Source of the DNA: Anthonomus grandis grandis
Lineage: Eukaryota; Arthropoda; Insecta; Coleoptera; Curculionidae
Direction: 5' to 3'
DNA: 64,000 nt
Assembly (NCBI RefSeq): GCF_022605725.1
Contig: NC_065556.1
Location: 1,178,001 to 1,242,000, forward strand
The position numbers and the translations under genes are program-made. Positions 44,320-55,440 of this stretch are shown piece after piece; the first letter of the stretch is position 1; every line of letters starts with the position of its first letter. The notes below the pieces were generated by a model. It made no database searches. It was given only the letters and a program-made list of their open reading frames with translations, and was not told the origin of the DNA.

Positions 44320-45279
44320 ATGTGTTTTCTTTGATTTCGTCAATTTTGCCTTTTCTGTGCTGAACCTGTTTTAATTTGAGGTGTGATATTGAAACATATT
44401 TTGACACTAAGAAAAGTTACTCTCACAAAATTATAATTTAAGGCACTGGTTTTAAAATATCTTAATTTAATTCTTCAGAATTACCTGCCAAAATTTATAA
44501 AAAAAAAAAGAAGTCGATCTTGCATTTGAAAAAAAGTTGAATATAAAATATAATCAAAAGGTATCTTAAGTCATTATTTCATTTGATAGGTTTAATTTAA
44601 TATTCAAGCCTAATTTTCTTTTTTTTTTTAGGTTTTTGCAGCATTTTAACTGGCGTTTCTATACAATCAAACTAAGATATTTTAAAAAGAGTACTTTAAA
44701 TTATAATTTTGCAAAAGTAACTTTTTTTCCAAAATAAATTGAGAATCTAACAGTTGATGTCCTATAAAGAAATATTTTATCACCTCGTAGAATTGAGACC
44801 CAAAAGGACCAAGTCCCTCCATATGTGACGACACTGGCATTTTTTTAACTGGCTGTATCAGTAATTAATAATTTACTACAATAACCTGCATGCGAAATTT
44901 AATTAAAATTGAGCTGGTAGTTTAACAGTTATGAAATAAACAAATAATTATTCTTAACTTTAACACCCTTTATCTTTGTTATTAAATATTTCCGACAAAA
45001 AATTTATATTGAAAGTCTATTCTTTTTAAATTCTCTATCACGTATTAAAATTAATGACGTTTAAACTGGACCACCCTGTATAAATAATAGTTTTGTATAA
45101 GGGTAGTATCAAAGGTAATGAAAAATATTTTTCCTACAACACTGTGACGAAACTTGTTGCGATGTTTACTAGTTTCTTTCCCCACACACAATGATTACAA
45201 AACCATTTTCGTACTTACTGTATAAGTTTTATGCATAATTTAATTGTATATGATGAATATGTATTTTTATTTTTTTTCT
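44320..45279. other. AT-rich gap, no gene seen
   Basis: No coding region is recognised. ACCACCCTGTATAAATA near 45070 resembles a Tc1/mariner-type end without a partner. A TGCATAATTTAATTG copy lies at 45232. Confidence 0.4.
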
Positions 45280-46740
45280 TCTTCTTTTTCGGCTGCTATC
45301 CATTAGTAGATGTTTGCGACTACTTCTGACCATTTTTCTTTATTTTTGCTGGTGTGAATTATGTATCTATTCCTGTCCAATATTGATTTTTTGAATTCAT
45401 GACATTTTTTTCCTGCCTAAACCCCTTCTTCCCTCTATTTTTCTTTCTATTAATGGTTGGAGCAAATAATAGGTGTCGATGCATAACACATGTTTTAGGA
45501 ACGCTATTTTCCTGGGTTTTATTCTGCCCAGCAATTTGCGTTGTTCATTATGGTAACATTTAATATCCAGCCTTCCATGCCATTAAATAGTACGGAGCAT
45601 ACATGAGATTGAAATCATGCTGAAAGTCAGAGTTCATAAAAACGTGTATAATTTTCATGAATGAGCTTCTTACTTTTCCTATTTGGCATTTGATTTCTAC
45701 GTCTAAAGCCCAGTCTTCACATAGCAAAGTCCCAGATAATAAAAGTTTTTTACTCATTCTATGAGAGTTTCGCATTCTGGACTTTGTCTAATTTGCAGAT
45801 GAATACTAGGAATTTTGTCTTTTTTATAATGATAATAATCCCTATAAGTTAGTCGTGCATTCCAACAATGTCGAGGAGCATAATGGGCCTAGATCATCAA
45901 TATCTGGTTTTTACCTCTATGGAATTTCTGTGCTTTTGTAACTTTATTGTTAAATCTAACTTCACCTGATTGTTTTTTTATCAGCGTATGTCTTTTTGAT
46001 CTATCAAGTTGCTTTATTTTTTAAACGATTTCATGTTGTTACACTCTATAAAATGCCTTTTCGTAATTAATCTTTTCTCTGATCGTAACACTTCTGTATG
46101 AATGCTTGGGTTGCAACCAGTATCTCTTTTATTCCGAGATCTCTTCTAAATCCGAATTGTGAAAATACAATAGCGCTTTCGCATTTTGTGGAAATTCTAT
46201 AGTAAATGAGTAAATATTTCAGAGTATGACTCATCAAACCGATCAATATGAACTGTGATCTTTACATCTTGTTTGGTTTTTCAGGAGTGGGATAAAAAGA
46301 GATGTCATTTGGTTGGGAATTTTCCTATATTGTAAATTTGGTTAAGTAGCCTATGTAGCCTTTTAATACTTTCCTTGTCTAGTAATTTAAGCAATTCAAT
46401 AGACACTAAATCTGGTCCAAGCATTTTCTTATGTTTCCAGGTTTTTTTTGCTTTTATAATTTCTTCTATTGCAATTGACGGCCCAGATAAGTCATTTTCC
46501 AGATTATCTTTTAACTGAGGTCTATCATCTATAAACAGACTACTAATAAATTGTTAGCGTTATGCTACTTTTCATTATATCTTGCTGATAATATTGTTCC
46601 TCTTTTATTTTAAATTTAGTCAGCTTTTGCATGATTTTGGAGATTAATACGGTAGTTGTAGAATTTTGACTTTGTGAGTATACTCTTTTTGGTCTCATTT
46701 GGTACATTTTATTTAAAAAAATAAGTTGAAGCTAGACAGA
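45280..46740 (-). pseudogene. RTE-like non-LTR retrotransposon remnant
   Basis: From the upper end down, minus frames show 'MLGPDLVSIELLKLL', 'ESIKRLHRLLNQIYN' (about 46430-46330), a degenerate 'NYEKAFYRV' (about 46060, the first catalytic aspartate region), 'VEIKCQIGKVRSSFMK' and 'NSDFQHDFNLMYAPYYL' (45775-45560), and the tail 'LLGRIKPRKIAFLKHVL' and 'RKIEGRRGLGRKK' (about 45520-45400). The 'CRIGKARSSFxK' and 'GKxxGRRxxGRKKxSW' style blocks are typical of arthropod RTE-type proteins. The YADD region is missing or unreadable between 46000 and 45800. Many stops; clearly dead. A fragment at 32.7 kb is of the same family. Confidence 0.72.
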
Positions 46741-47244
46741 TCTTTGCTCACTTTTGATAAAATATCCCAAATATTCTAACATGAGCTTTTAAATTGCCAA
46801 AGGTACCTTGCATTCCTTTCCATTTGAAGTACGATCTTAATATTGAATAAGCTTAAGTAAATCTTAAGCTATGTTTATAAATTATGTATTATTTTCAGCT
46901 TTTTCAAAGATACTTCAAAAAAGCTGTTCCATAGAACTAAGTCAAAGGCCCATAACACTGGATAAGTAAATTTTTAGTTCTTTATAAATGCTGCTCTAGC
47001 CATTAACCTACCTCTATTGACTATTTTCGGTAGTAACCAATGACGTATAACTTCCGAGTCTGTCAACAATATTATAGCTTTTGCGACTTATGAAAGCTCT
47101 ACACTTTAGCTACACTCCGGAGCCTTTTATTAAAAATAATGACTTTAACAATATTAAAACAATTTTTTAGATGGGAACCAAACATCTTTTACATATTAAA
47201 CGATATGTCACAATCGACCGGAGATAACCGTAACGATAATAATA
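46741..47244. other. AT-rich gap, no gene seen
   Basis: No domain recognised. A (TAA)n run is at 47238-47250. Confidence 0.4.
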
Positions 47245-47440
47245 ATAATTTACTTTTTATTCCTATTTGAACCCAAACTGTAAGTAAAGACTATTAGCTG
47301 TATATTTAACGTTACCTAAACATTCTCTGTTGATTAGTATGCCTTCGTCTGTCTTATCTAAGGCTGACGAGAATATATGGTTAGTGTACATAGTAAATAG
47401 CGGAAATAAGTCTCTACTGAAACCATCGCTGTCAACTGAT
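47245..47440 (-). pseudogene. RTE-like RT palm fragment
   Basis: The minus strand reads 'DVSRDLFPLFTMYTNHIF', 'SALDKTDEGILINRECLG' and 'NVKYTANSLYLQF'. This is the block running from the GVRQG motif to the catalytic YADD motif of RTE-type reverse transcriptases, but YADD has become YTAN, so both catalytic aspartates are gone. The fragment breaks off at a (TAA)n run. It may be a displaced part of the remnant at 45.3-46.7 kb or a separate copy. Confidence 0.6.
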
Positions 47441-48029
47441 CTTTTTCTTTAACATTTAAATTTTAATTATAGAGGAGATACTGTGGATGATTCATTATTC
47501 TTGGTAATGTATGTAACTTTTAACAGTAATTTTCCTATTTTATAAAGTCTTTGCACGAAGAGAATCGATAGGAAACATTTCAATACGTTAATAAAGCCGT
47601 GGTGGGTAACTAATAGGAACTAAAAATTTGTTCTGATGCATAACTTAATTGGATCTGACTTATTACTTCTTATACATTAATTGCTTAGTTATTGATGAAA
47701 ATGCAAATGTCAGGATCAATTATTGAGATAGAACGCTCATTATGTTAAGTGTTAATAAATTAATGATTTGTTACAGTGCTTAAAAGTTAAGTTAATAAAT
47801 TATAAAATAAAAAAGCTCTACGTGAATATGTAAGCTCCACAGTAAACTCACACACATAACATAAAGTCCCGTTGATGCATTTTTAATTCTATAATGCTTT
47901 TCACAAATTTGTATTTATATAGTTAAATAGCTCCAATAGTTTGAAGCATAATTTAATTAAATCATACCAAATCAAAAATATATTTAATTCACATAACATC
48001 AATACTAGCTTTCAAACTAAACATACATT
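47441..48029. other. AT-rich gap with dispersed repeats
   Basis: A TGCATAACTTAATTGG copy is at 47637-47652 and a stretch similar to 39510-39630 at 47690-47810. No coding region. Confidence 0.45.
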
Positions 48030-48420
48030 AAGATCTTTTGTTATCAACTGTAAGGACAAAATCCCGCCAGAACAAAAATCAGTCTATCGGATAGGGTGCT
48101 CGAGTGAGAATTGAATGCATTTTACATTGGACAGACCGGTAGAAGATTTTCTACACGTATCAATGAACATTGTAGGGAGATTGGGAAGAGCAAGAACCAA
48201 ATTATTTGCCCTAGAAGCATCAAATCTCACTTTGCAAGACAGGTTTATACTAACAACCACAGTTTCAATCCAGCTTCTGACTTAAAGCTTTTACATTTCT
48301 GACGGAAAAGCAACAAACTTGATCTGTTGGAAATACTCGACATAAATAAAACTACATGAAACAACCACCATTACTGTGTTAGTCATCAAGTACATCATTC
48401 TTGTACTCACTTTTTCAACT
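48030..48420 (+). pseudogene. Penelope-like element: GIY-YIG endonuclease C-terminus
   Basis: Penelope-like retroelements carry a GIY-YIG nuclease after the RT. Here 'KDKIPPEQKSVYRIGCSSEN' (48055-48114) gives the GIY-type half. After a frameshift near 48112, 'NAFYIGQTGRRFSTRINEHC' (48114-48173) gives the YIG half with the arginine and EH residues. The tail 'SNKLDLLEILDINKTT' (about 48310-48355) follows a stop at 48301. The RT domain is absent upstream, so this is only the 3' end of a copy. A hammerhead motif lies 460 bases downstream, as expected for the terminal repeats of such elements. Confidence 0.82.
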
Positions 48421-48869
48421 CACTGTGTCTTAACTCTTCATAGTCTCTTAATACATCGTTCTTGCCCTTTACAATTTCTTTTATATAGTACTTATCCGTT
48501 GCTTTCCTTCTCGACAGCGTACGAATCATTATGTTAACCGCCATCTAATATGTTCTCTCTGAATCTTCTGCATTCCACCTGCTTTTACCAAAAAAAAAAA
48601 AAAAAATTGTAGCAACACACCATCAGTTACCATGGCACTTTTAGAACTTCTCCCATAGATGTCACCTACACTGCTAACAGAATGTAAACAAATAAAAATA
48701 AAAAATTAAAATTAAAAACAATAATAATAAATAGAGGGTTTTTGATATGTAATCAAACCCTGGGGCGTGTGCCTGTTACCAATTTAAACCTTTGTAAGTG
48801 TACCTTATATAAATTTTCTAAGTTTTTTCTGTGTCTCTATATGTTTTGTTCGAAACTATTTCCTTTTAG
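48421..48869 (+). other. 3' non-coding part of the Penelope-like copy
   Basis: It holds an A17 run near 48590-48606 and no coding region. It links the endonuclease to the hammerhead motif and is probably element 3' UTR or terminal repeat. Confidence 0.4.
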
Positions 48870-48920
48870 TACACCCTGATGATGGACACCACTGTGTCCG
48901 AAACATGTAGGGAATTTTAA
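48870..48920 (+). ncRNA. Hammerhead ribozyme motif after Penelope-like copy 1
   Basis: CTGATGA (48876-48882), stem II GGACAC-CACT-GTGTCC (48884-48899, six perfect pairs), GAAA (48900-48903), palindromic CATG as stem III and TA before the expected cleavage. Stem I is short here (CC/GG next to the core). Penelope-like elements are known to carry such hammerheads in their terminal repeats, and the position and strand agree with the coding remnant at 48030-48420. Confidence 0.82.
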
Positions 48921-49099
48921 GTGAACTAAATGTTTAATAAATAAGTGGAAGGAGACTGAAGAATTTTCATTTTACCTTAAATGAATATGATACATCATTT
49001 ATTGCTTGTCAGAACGTCATTTTTGCTCTGCACAAGGCTGTACTAATTAAGCGGGGCTTCTCATCTTAAAGAGAAAAAAGGACATATATGCTTTTATTC

Positions 49100-50060
49100 G
49101 TATAGCTTATTATGCTGTCCTGTTGGTAAGTCTCTGTCGCAAGTTGTCCTAGTCAAGAAGTATTTGGTTCAGGTTCTAGTAGTTACTATTGTCCGAGGGT
49201 GTCTACTTAAAAAGGTGTCTCTATATACACGCGTTGCAATCTGGGTTCCTTGTGGACAGCCCGTTATCTAAGTTGGTAGAGACGTGTAGAAGGTCTGCTA
49301 GAAGAAAGTAGGCTTTAAGAAGTTCTTTCAGATTTTGTCTTTAAGGCACTTCCTGAGTTATGTTTATTGGATGCCTATGAGAATTTCATTATTGCGTATT
49401 AGTCATAGAGTTTTTGCTGCAAACCTCATCACCTGCTTCGTGTTTTGAGTTTTATGAGCGTGTGTTTGGTTTCAAGCTCATAGTACTTTTTCCGCTTATG
49501 GGTAAGTAGAGCCTGGCTATCACAATATATGCCTTAGCCAACATCTTGATGGTATGTTTTCCTGAAGTAAGTGATCTGGGTGAGGTTACTCCGAGGGACT
49601 TCCTGTGTTTTCTTCAATAGTCCACGAATTATTTTATCGGCGTTGACAATATTGGCTACTGAGGCATCATCCACATAGATGGTCAGTAAAGTCACTAGAG
49701 CTCTGGGGATATCTTGGATAAAAATAGAGAATAGGTTGAGCTTAAAGATGAAACCTTTATTCTAAGTCATAGATAATAAAAAAGTAATTATTTACTTTCA
49801 TCTTGATATCAGGGAGAAGGCAGAACTCAGCACATGAGTTTAGAGTTCTTGGTAAAGTATCCTCACTGGATCATTATGTAGGTCAAATCATTTTGCTATA
49901 TCAGATCGAATGCTTTTTTTGTATGCATTATCATTTAAACTCTGTGAAGATCGTGTCCACCAGTTCCAGAATTTGGTGTTCTGACGACTCTCTCCAAAAT
50001 CAGAATCCAAACTACTTCAGAAACCCTTAATCACTTTATTTAGAATAGGTAAGATGGTCC
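49100..50060 (-). pseudogene. Jockey-like RT remnant
   Basis: On the minus strand 'KLVDTIFTEF' and 'KKAFDLI'-type sequence (about 50000-49900) are followed by 'LFSIFIQDIPRALVTLLTI' and 'YVDDASV' (about 49745-49660), the catalytic box with both aspartates, then 'ADKIIRGLLKKTQEVP'. Further down, 'LLADLLHVSTNLDNGLS' fits the C-terminal region. The copy is short on both sides and full of frameshifts. Confidence 0.7.
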
Positions 50061-51629
50061 TTTGCTATCTTACTGACAGCTGAGAAGACTCATTTTTAAT
50101 TATTATTAAAATGTAAATACGTTTATTATTCTCCTAATTTTTGTACTATTTTAATAGTATTCTGTAGTTAAAGGTAATTCGTGGGGTTTATTTAGGGTTC
50201 TACTTACGTTTGGTTTAATATTTTTCTCTATAAAGCCTAATTTTAATGTAGATTATCTTATTTGAGCGCCCCATTTTGACCCTAATTTAGGTTATATTAT
50301 TGTAAATCCATGTATTTTTAATTTTATAGAATTTGTATAATCGCTTCCTTTGACTGTCAGTATTCAACTAAAATTGCTGGTCTCTTTCGGTAAAAACAAT
50401 GAAGAGAATTCTAAATATTTCGAAACTGTTCCATCGGGCTTTAAAAAGGACGCAATTTTCTTATAATTATTTCTTATTAAAAATAATATGTTTTATATTA
50501 ATTTTAATTAATATGATATAGAGCCTTCAAAAGAGTGGTATTAACTATCTATTATAGTGGCTCCCTAATTTATTGTTATTTTGATCGTAAATTGTCATTA
50601 AAAACTAATTTAATTATATAATCTGATGATTATACAGTTTTGTTAACTTTTAACGTAACGTGGTTTTGGTTATTTAATATAGTTAAAAATGTCATTATTT
50701 TATTCAAGCCAGAGATGCATAACTTAATTGCATATAACATGTAATTTGCTGCATGCATATGTATATTAATATACTTATATGCATAATTTAAATGTATATC
50801 ATGATTTGGTTGGTTATTTATTTGATCAGTTATTAGTATTATTTACTAGTAACGTAATAGTTTTAAATTTTGAATTGCAAGTGGATGATGAGGCGCTGAA
50901 GAATATTACATTAGCATAACTGGGAACAGTGTACACTAGTACAGTGCATTTCTTCTTCTTAGGACTGTATTATGGTATTGACTGACTTTGTTTTATATGT
51001 AAAAAAAAATGGAGTAGTGATGTTACTGATATAGTAAAAGAGTTTATATTGTTGTAAACAAATATATGTTTTATGCAAATAGCCGTAATAAATAAATTTA
51101 ACATATGAAACAAATGCGGTGTCAAATGAAGTGAAGTCAACCTGATGTTCCACCCAGTATTATTCAATCGCATTAACGCATCCCTTAACTCAAGTTTTGA
51201 GTCATGTAAGAAAATTGTTTATATGAGCATATAAGAAATTTCATTATGTATAACTTTTACTGGAATATAAGCAACCATTTCGCAATTTCTTAGAACGAAA
51301 AAGTTAAAAAATTGCATGATTGTACACTTTTGTGAAACAATAAATATGATTTGTAAATAAATAATATGTGAACCAACTATCTATTGATATAGACTTGTAG
51401 ATCATTTGATTACCTATAATTTGATAAATTAAAAGGTATAGTGTGTATGGAAAAACTATTGAAATAAAGAAAAAACCAATTAAAAAAAATTACCAATATT
51501 AATATTGTCGCTCATAATATTTTAGTAGAAACACTCGGCATTAGAATCTCGGAATTATAAATTAATAATAAATTCTCTCTATTTTAAACATCTTTACAAA
51601 TATTTAAATAAGCCACATATATACAAAAC
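50061..51629. other. AT-rich stretch; two dispersed-repeat copies
   Basis: TGCATAACTTAATTGC is at 50716-50731 and ATGCATAATTTAAATGTATA near 50779. No coding region. The minus frames at 50959-51173 are unrecognised and look like noise. Confidence 0.4.
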
Positions 51630-51920
51630 CGATGGCATGTACAGAAGTATATCATATTTTGGAAACATATCCCATCAGGTTGCCAAGAGTTTGTCGAGGG
51701 ACTCCGATGAGCGGTTGCGTGTTTGTTTCAAGACTTCGAATAATTTGTCTAAATCATTACATCAATTGTGAGAAGGGGTTAAGGTTGGATCTTTTGGAAA
51801 TCCTGGAAATAAATAAAGCAATCAAATCACCGGTTCACACTTGCATTAATGAGCAAACTCAATTTGGGAGCAACACTTTTTTTAATTCCTTGGGTCCTAA
51901 CAGTAACACTGTCATTTGAT
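51630..51920 (+). pseudogene. Penelope-like element: C-terminal tail (copy 2)
   Basis: The frame contains 'KGLRLDLLEILEINKAIKS', which matches 'SNKLDLLEILDINKTT' at the end of copy 1, followed by 'CINEQTQFGSNTFFNSLG'. In Penelope-like proteins this region follows the GIY-YIG nuclease. The nuclease itself is not recognised here; the first half ('LPRVCRGTPMSGCVFVSRL') is out of family and may come from another frame. A hammerhead lies 330 bases downstream on the same strand. Confidence 0.68.
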
Positions 51921-52239
51921 TTGATCTGACTTATTAACACACATTTATTTATTTATTTATTCACACCCTATAACACTACAGTCCGATGGTTCTCTCTCAC
52001 TCGCTCCCAGTACTGAGTAGAAATCTGCTAATCTCATACTGTTCAATTTTGTTGTAATTTTAACTGTTCACTAGATATCGTGCAATGTACCATTCAAGTA
52101 TTGTTTGTTATTGTTTAGAATTTGTGTATGTGTTAAGTAAGTATTTTACAGTTTTATAATTTTATTTGTATTTTTTTATGTCACCTCTCAAGAGAAAAAA
52201 AGATGTTCGTATATGTTTTTGAACTGTTTGTAATATATT

Positions 52240-52290
52240 GTAGAGTCTGATGATGGCAAAAATACTTGCCGAAATGCATTACTTCTAAAA
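52240..52290 (+). ncRNA. Hammerhead ribozyme motif after Penelope-like copy 2
   Basis: CTGATGA (52247-52253), stem II GGCAA-AAATAC-TTGCC (52255-52270), GAAA (52271-52274), palindromic TGCA as stem III and TT before cleavage. Stem I is TAGAGT (52241-52246) paired with ACT(T)CTA downstream, with one bulged base. The core is complete. Loop and stem sequences differ from copy 1, so this is a separate subfamily. Confidence 0.8.
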
Positions 52291-52347
52291 TTAGAGGATT
52301 GGCATTTTATTTGTGGAGATAAGACTTCCCCTACTAATTTTTCAATA

Positions 52348-52717
52348 TTATATTGACTCCACTTCAGAATGGACTTTTTCCTTAATATTATTATATAGTT
52401 TTATATCTAGGGTTATTGGACTAGACGTTGTCTCCCTACGAAGGTTGGTCATCCAACTGGCTATAATGGTGCGTGAACCATACCTGTGAAAATCTGCATA
52501 GATGTTCGTCCGAACCATCGTCGCAAATCTCTCAGCCATAAGTTGTGCCGTCTATCCACAGATCGTCTACCCTCGATAGTTCCCGCGAGGAGAAGTCAGA
52601 GAAACGCGTACCGCTCCTGTCTCGTAATGTGCCAGAAGTATTTAAGCTTTTATTCTTAAGTGAATCTTTCTTCTTAGCACCTAGCAACAATTTTTCATCG
52701 GCGGAAGAACTGGACAT
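52348..52717 (-). other. Two adjoining unrecognised reading frames, possible exon or pseudogene
   Basis: The first frame (52717-52532) starts MSSSSADEKLLLGAKKKDS with AAG before ATG and reads on to 'LSRVDDLWIDGTTYG'. The second (52539-52348) overlaps by a few bases and starts MAERFATMVRTNIYADFHRY. Composition is charged and mixed, unlike AT noise, and the local GC is higher than in the surroundings. A single frameshift at about 52535 would join them. I do not recognise either part. It could be a broken host gene fragment, a TE-encoded protein or, less likely, an exon. Confidence 0.35.
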
Positions 52718-53049
52718 CTTGCCTTCGCAAAGTTTGGTTTATACTGGTAGATAACCAGCTTTTTTTATGTATGTACCAGGTGGAAAACCGGTACCGGTAT
52801 TGAGCGCCGAAATTAGGCGCTGGATGACCTGCTTTCTTTGTGTGTTTACCTTAAGAGATATCGATAATTCCTATTGCCAGGTAATACTTAGCAATGATAA
52901 ATATGGATATTTGCCGAGCTTTAAATTAAACACATTTTCTGGTTTAATTATTATATAATCAAGAAAATAAAAATAGCACAAAAGAGATTTTCCTTTATTT
53001 TTTACAAAAACGTGATTTTTAAATTACTAGCAAAATTTTAACCTAAAAA
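52718..53049. other. No recognised feature
   Basis: A GC-richer patch at 52780-52830 (AACCGGTACCGG) then AT-rich sequence. No domain is seen. Confidence 0.35.
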
Positions 53050-53296
53050 TAAGAAGTGATGTTCTTGTTTGTCAAAAGTCAATCGTCACTTTTTGGGATA
53101 TGCTATACATTGGTTGCACGCTATCTATTTAAGGAAAGTACACACTCAACGATTTACTAAAGGTAAGTATATACTAACCTATTCTAACACTTCTACTCGA
53201 TTTGAAATGTTACATGAAAACCGCACGAACAAAATAGTTTCATAACTTTCAAAAAAAAAGTATTCACCCACTTATATAAGTAACCTACTAACACTT
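53050..53296 (-). repeat. Possible copia-type LTR
   Basis: The minus strand reads TGTTAGTAGGTTACTTATAT from 53296, with a TATATAAG box within 25 bases, and lies just downstream of the copia RNase H end. TGTTAG starts are common in Ty1/copia LTRs. The second LTR is not in view, so ends are uncertain. Confidence 0.4.
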
Positions 53297-53360
53297 TATC
53301 TAACATCTTTTCCTAAATTAAAATAAAACTGTAATAATTATTTAACTTAATCTCAAAATA

Positions 53361-53950
53361 TTAGAAAATGTGCATCTTTTTGCTATGTTTAGAAAATACT
53401 TCTTTTCCTAGAGGTTTGGTCAAAATGTCAGCTAGGTTTTCCATAGTTGAAATATATTCAATAGATATCTCTTTATGACTTACAAGGTCCTTCAAGTAAT
53501 GTGCTTTTATATCTATATGTTTAGCTCGTTTTGAATTTTCATGACTTTTTGACATTAGAATTGAACTCTTATTATCACAAAAAAGTTTAGTAATAAAATT
53601 TAAATGTAAGTTCTTTAATATTAAAATTAAAGTTTTTCAGCTGTTATATTTTGAGACTGAGACTTAGAGTTTTTATTTTTTCTCTTCTTCAGCTTTCTTG
53701 TGGCCTCCAATTAATAATATGTCATTCACGTATATTATCATATAGATATTTTTACCACAATACAAACAACAGTCATGTTTAGATCTTACAAAGTTGTTTC
53801 TTTCAGCAAAGTTATTAAAAGTTTCATTTAACACTTTTGGCGACTCCTTTAGACCGTATAAAGCCCGATTTAATTTGAGCATAGCAGATTTGGTTTGTCA
53901 TGTTTTTAAACCTTCTGGTGGATAAATATATATGTCTGGGATATCTAACT
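53361..53950 (-). pseudogene. Ty1/copia RT and RNase H fragments
   Basis: The RT part (53882-53673) reads 'MLKLNRALYGLKESPK', 'NNFVRSKHDCCLYCGK' and 'MIIYVNDILLIG'. The usual catalytic YVDD is YVND here, a lost aspartate. The RNase H end (53555-53361) reads 'AKHIDIKAHYLKDL', 'ISIEYISTMENLADIL' and 'TKPLGKEVFSKH', the classic copia terminus. Intervening RNase H sequence (53556-53672) is shortened. A dead fragment, followed by a possible LTR. Confidence 0.88.
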
Positions 53951-54216
53951 GTCTTATAGTCCAATCAAGTTGCAAAACCATAAAAAGCATAAATAAATTA
54001 TTAATTTGACGAATTTAAAGCAAGTAAATTTTAACATAAGGCAAAAATTGGGGAGAGGGTTAAAAGGACATTTAGACATTTCATTGTTAATTAATATTTT
54101 AATCAGATTATTTTCAGGAAAATTAATCTGAATGTTGAGTGGTTATTTTCTTTGGCCTCTGTTAAAAAATCTTTGTATTTTTAAAAGCTCTAGTTTATTT
54201 AGGTTGTCATAATTTC

Positions 54217-54560
54217 TTACGAGGCAAGAACCGAGTAGTACTGAGTTTGTATGAGTTTGTACGAGGCAGTAACAGAGGAAAGAACCCTCTGTATTTTATA
54301 TGAAGCAGCCCCGTTATATGTTAGTGATAAATATTTTGTTTTGGGTTGATTGTCTAAAGCCATTTGACAATTAGGAATATAGGCGTTTTTGGATGCATTA
54401 CGCAAGAGAATTTTGTTTTTAATAATATTTAACAATTTAGGGTTGATGTTATATGTAACGGCTATTTGTCTAATAATAGACAACTCGCCGTTACACAAAG
54501 TTATTAATTTATTAGTTTTTGTTTCTAGTGTAAATTTTATTTTAGGATAAGAAGGTTTAA
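54217..54560 (-). pseudogene. Penelope-like element fragment, RT-nuclease linker (copy 3)
   Basis: The minus strand reads 'TNKLITLCNGELSIIRQIA', 'TYNINPKLLNIIKNKILLR' and 'TKYLSLTYNGAASYKIQRV'. In Penelope-like proteins a block of this kind (a helical region, then xSLTYxG..S.KI.R) links RT and GIY-YIG. The GIY-YIG part is not found below 54217. The copy is cut on its upstream side by the foldback MITE at 54565-55295; 'NNPIVKNCFNALSIL' (55356-55310) beyond it may be the continuing part. Confidence 0.6.
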
Positions 54561-54564
54561 TATA

Positions 54565-55295
54565 CGGGGTGTCCCAAAAGTATGGACACACCCAAAAATC
54601 TTGGGAAATATGGGCGCTAGAAAAAATCTTTAAATACAAAAGTTTTGGGGAATCAATCGGTGCATCTGATGGTGACCTTAAACTTGAGCTTGAGTTTGAC
54701 CTCTAAGGCTATTAGAAGGTCAAAGCGATTTTTTTAAATGGCAACCCCTATTTTTGACACCGAATTCTGAAAGAGCGGAAAATTTTACGTCCGGGTATGT
54801 ATTGAGGTATGAGGTTGAAGCAATCCCAAGAGGTCCAATAGAGGTCAAATAATATGGATTTCCATTTGAAGAAATGAGGTCGACCTTCAAATGACCTTGA
54901 AAATGAGGTTCAACGTCAAATCCAAGGTCACCGTTGGGTTCCTCTTTAAGACTTACCTAGGGTATGACCTTTATTTGTTTTCTTTTACTACTGAACTCGT
55001 GAGATTTTTAAGAAGTCATTATTTGACCTCTCGGGATTACTTCAACCTCATACCTCAATACATACCCGGACGTAAAATTTTTCGCTCTTTCAGAATCCGG
55101 TGTCAAAAATAGGGGTTGCCATTTAAAAAAATCGCTTTGACCTTCTAATAGCCTTGAAGGTCAAACTCAAGGTCAAGTTTAAGGTCACCATCAGCTGCAC
55201 CGATTGATTCCCCAAAACTTTTGTATTTAAAGATTTTTTCTAGCGCCCATATTTCCCAAGATTTTTGGGTGTGTCCATACTTTTGGGACACCCTG
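54565..55295. mobile_element. Foldback MITE with Tc1/mariner-type ends, 731 bp
   Basis: CGGGGTGTCCCAAAAGTATG (54565) and its inverted partner CAGGGTGTCCCAAAAGTATG (55295) are flanked by TATA on both sides, so the target duplication is TA or TATA. The arms (54565-54852 and 55013-55295) are about 285 bp and nearly identical in reverse, around a 160-bp centre with no transposase. Frames over the arms are fortuitous. CAGGGTGTCCCAAAAGT ends are of the Tc1/mariner type. It is inserted in a Penelope-like fragment. Confidence 0.9.
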
Positions 55296-55440
55296 TATAA
55301 TAAGTTAAGGATAAGGATACTTAATGCGTTAAAACAATTTTTGACGATTGGGTTATTCGTTTGCATAAGTGTGTTTTTTCGGAAGAGCTTGAAAAATTTT
55401 GTGTGTAATAATTAATCTTTAGGTGCGTATAATGTCTAAT

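Noticed and set aside
50622..50650. CTGATGATTATACAG, a possible hammerhead start
   Set aside because: No GAAA box and no stem II partner follow, so the core is incomplete.
54891..55112. Plus frame over the MITE centre and right arm
   Set aside because: It spans the inverted arm, lacks any domain and is explained by the foldback.
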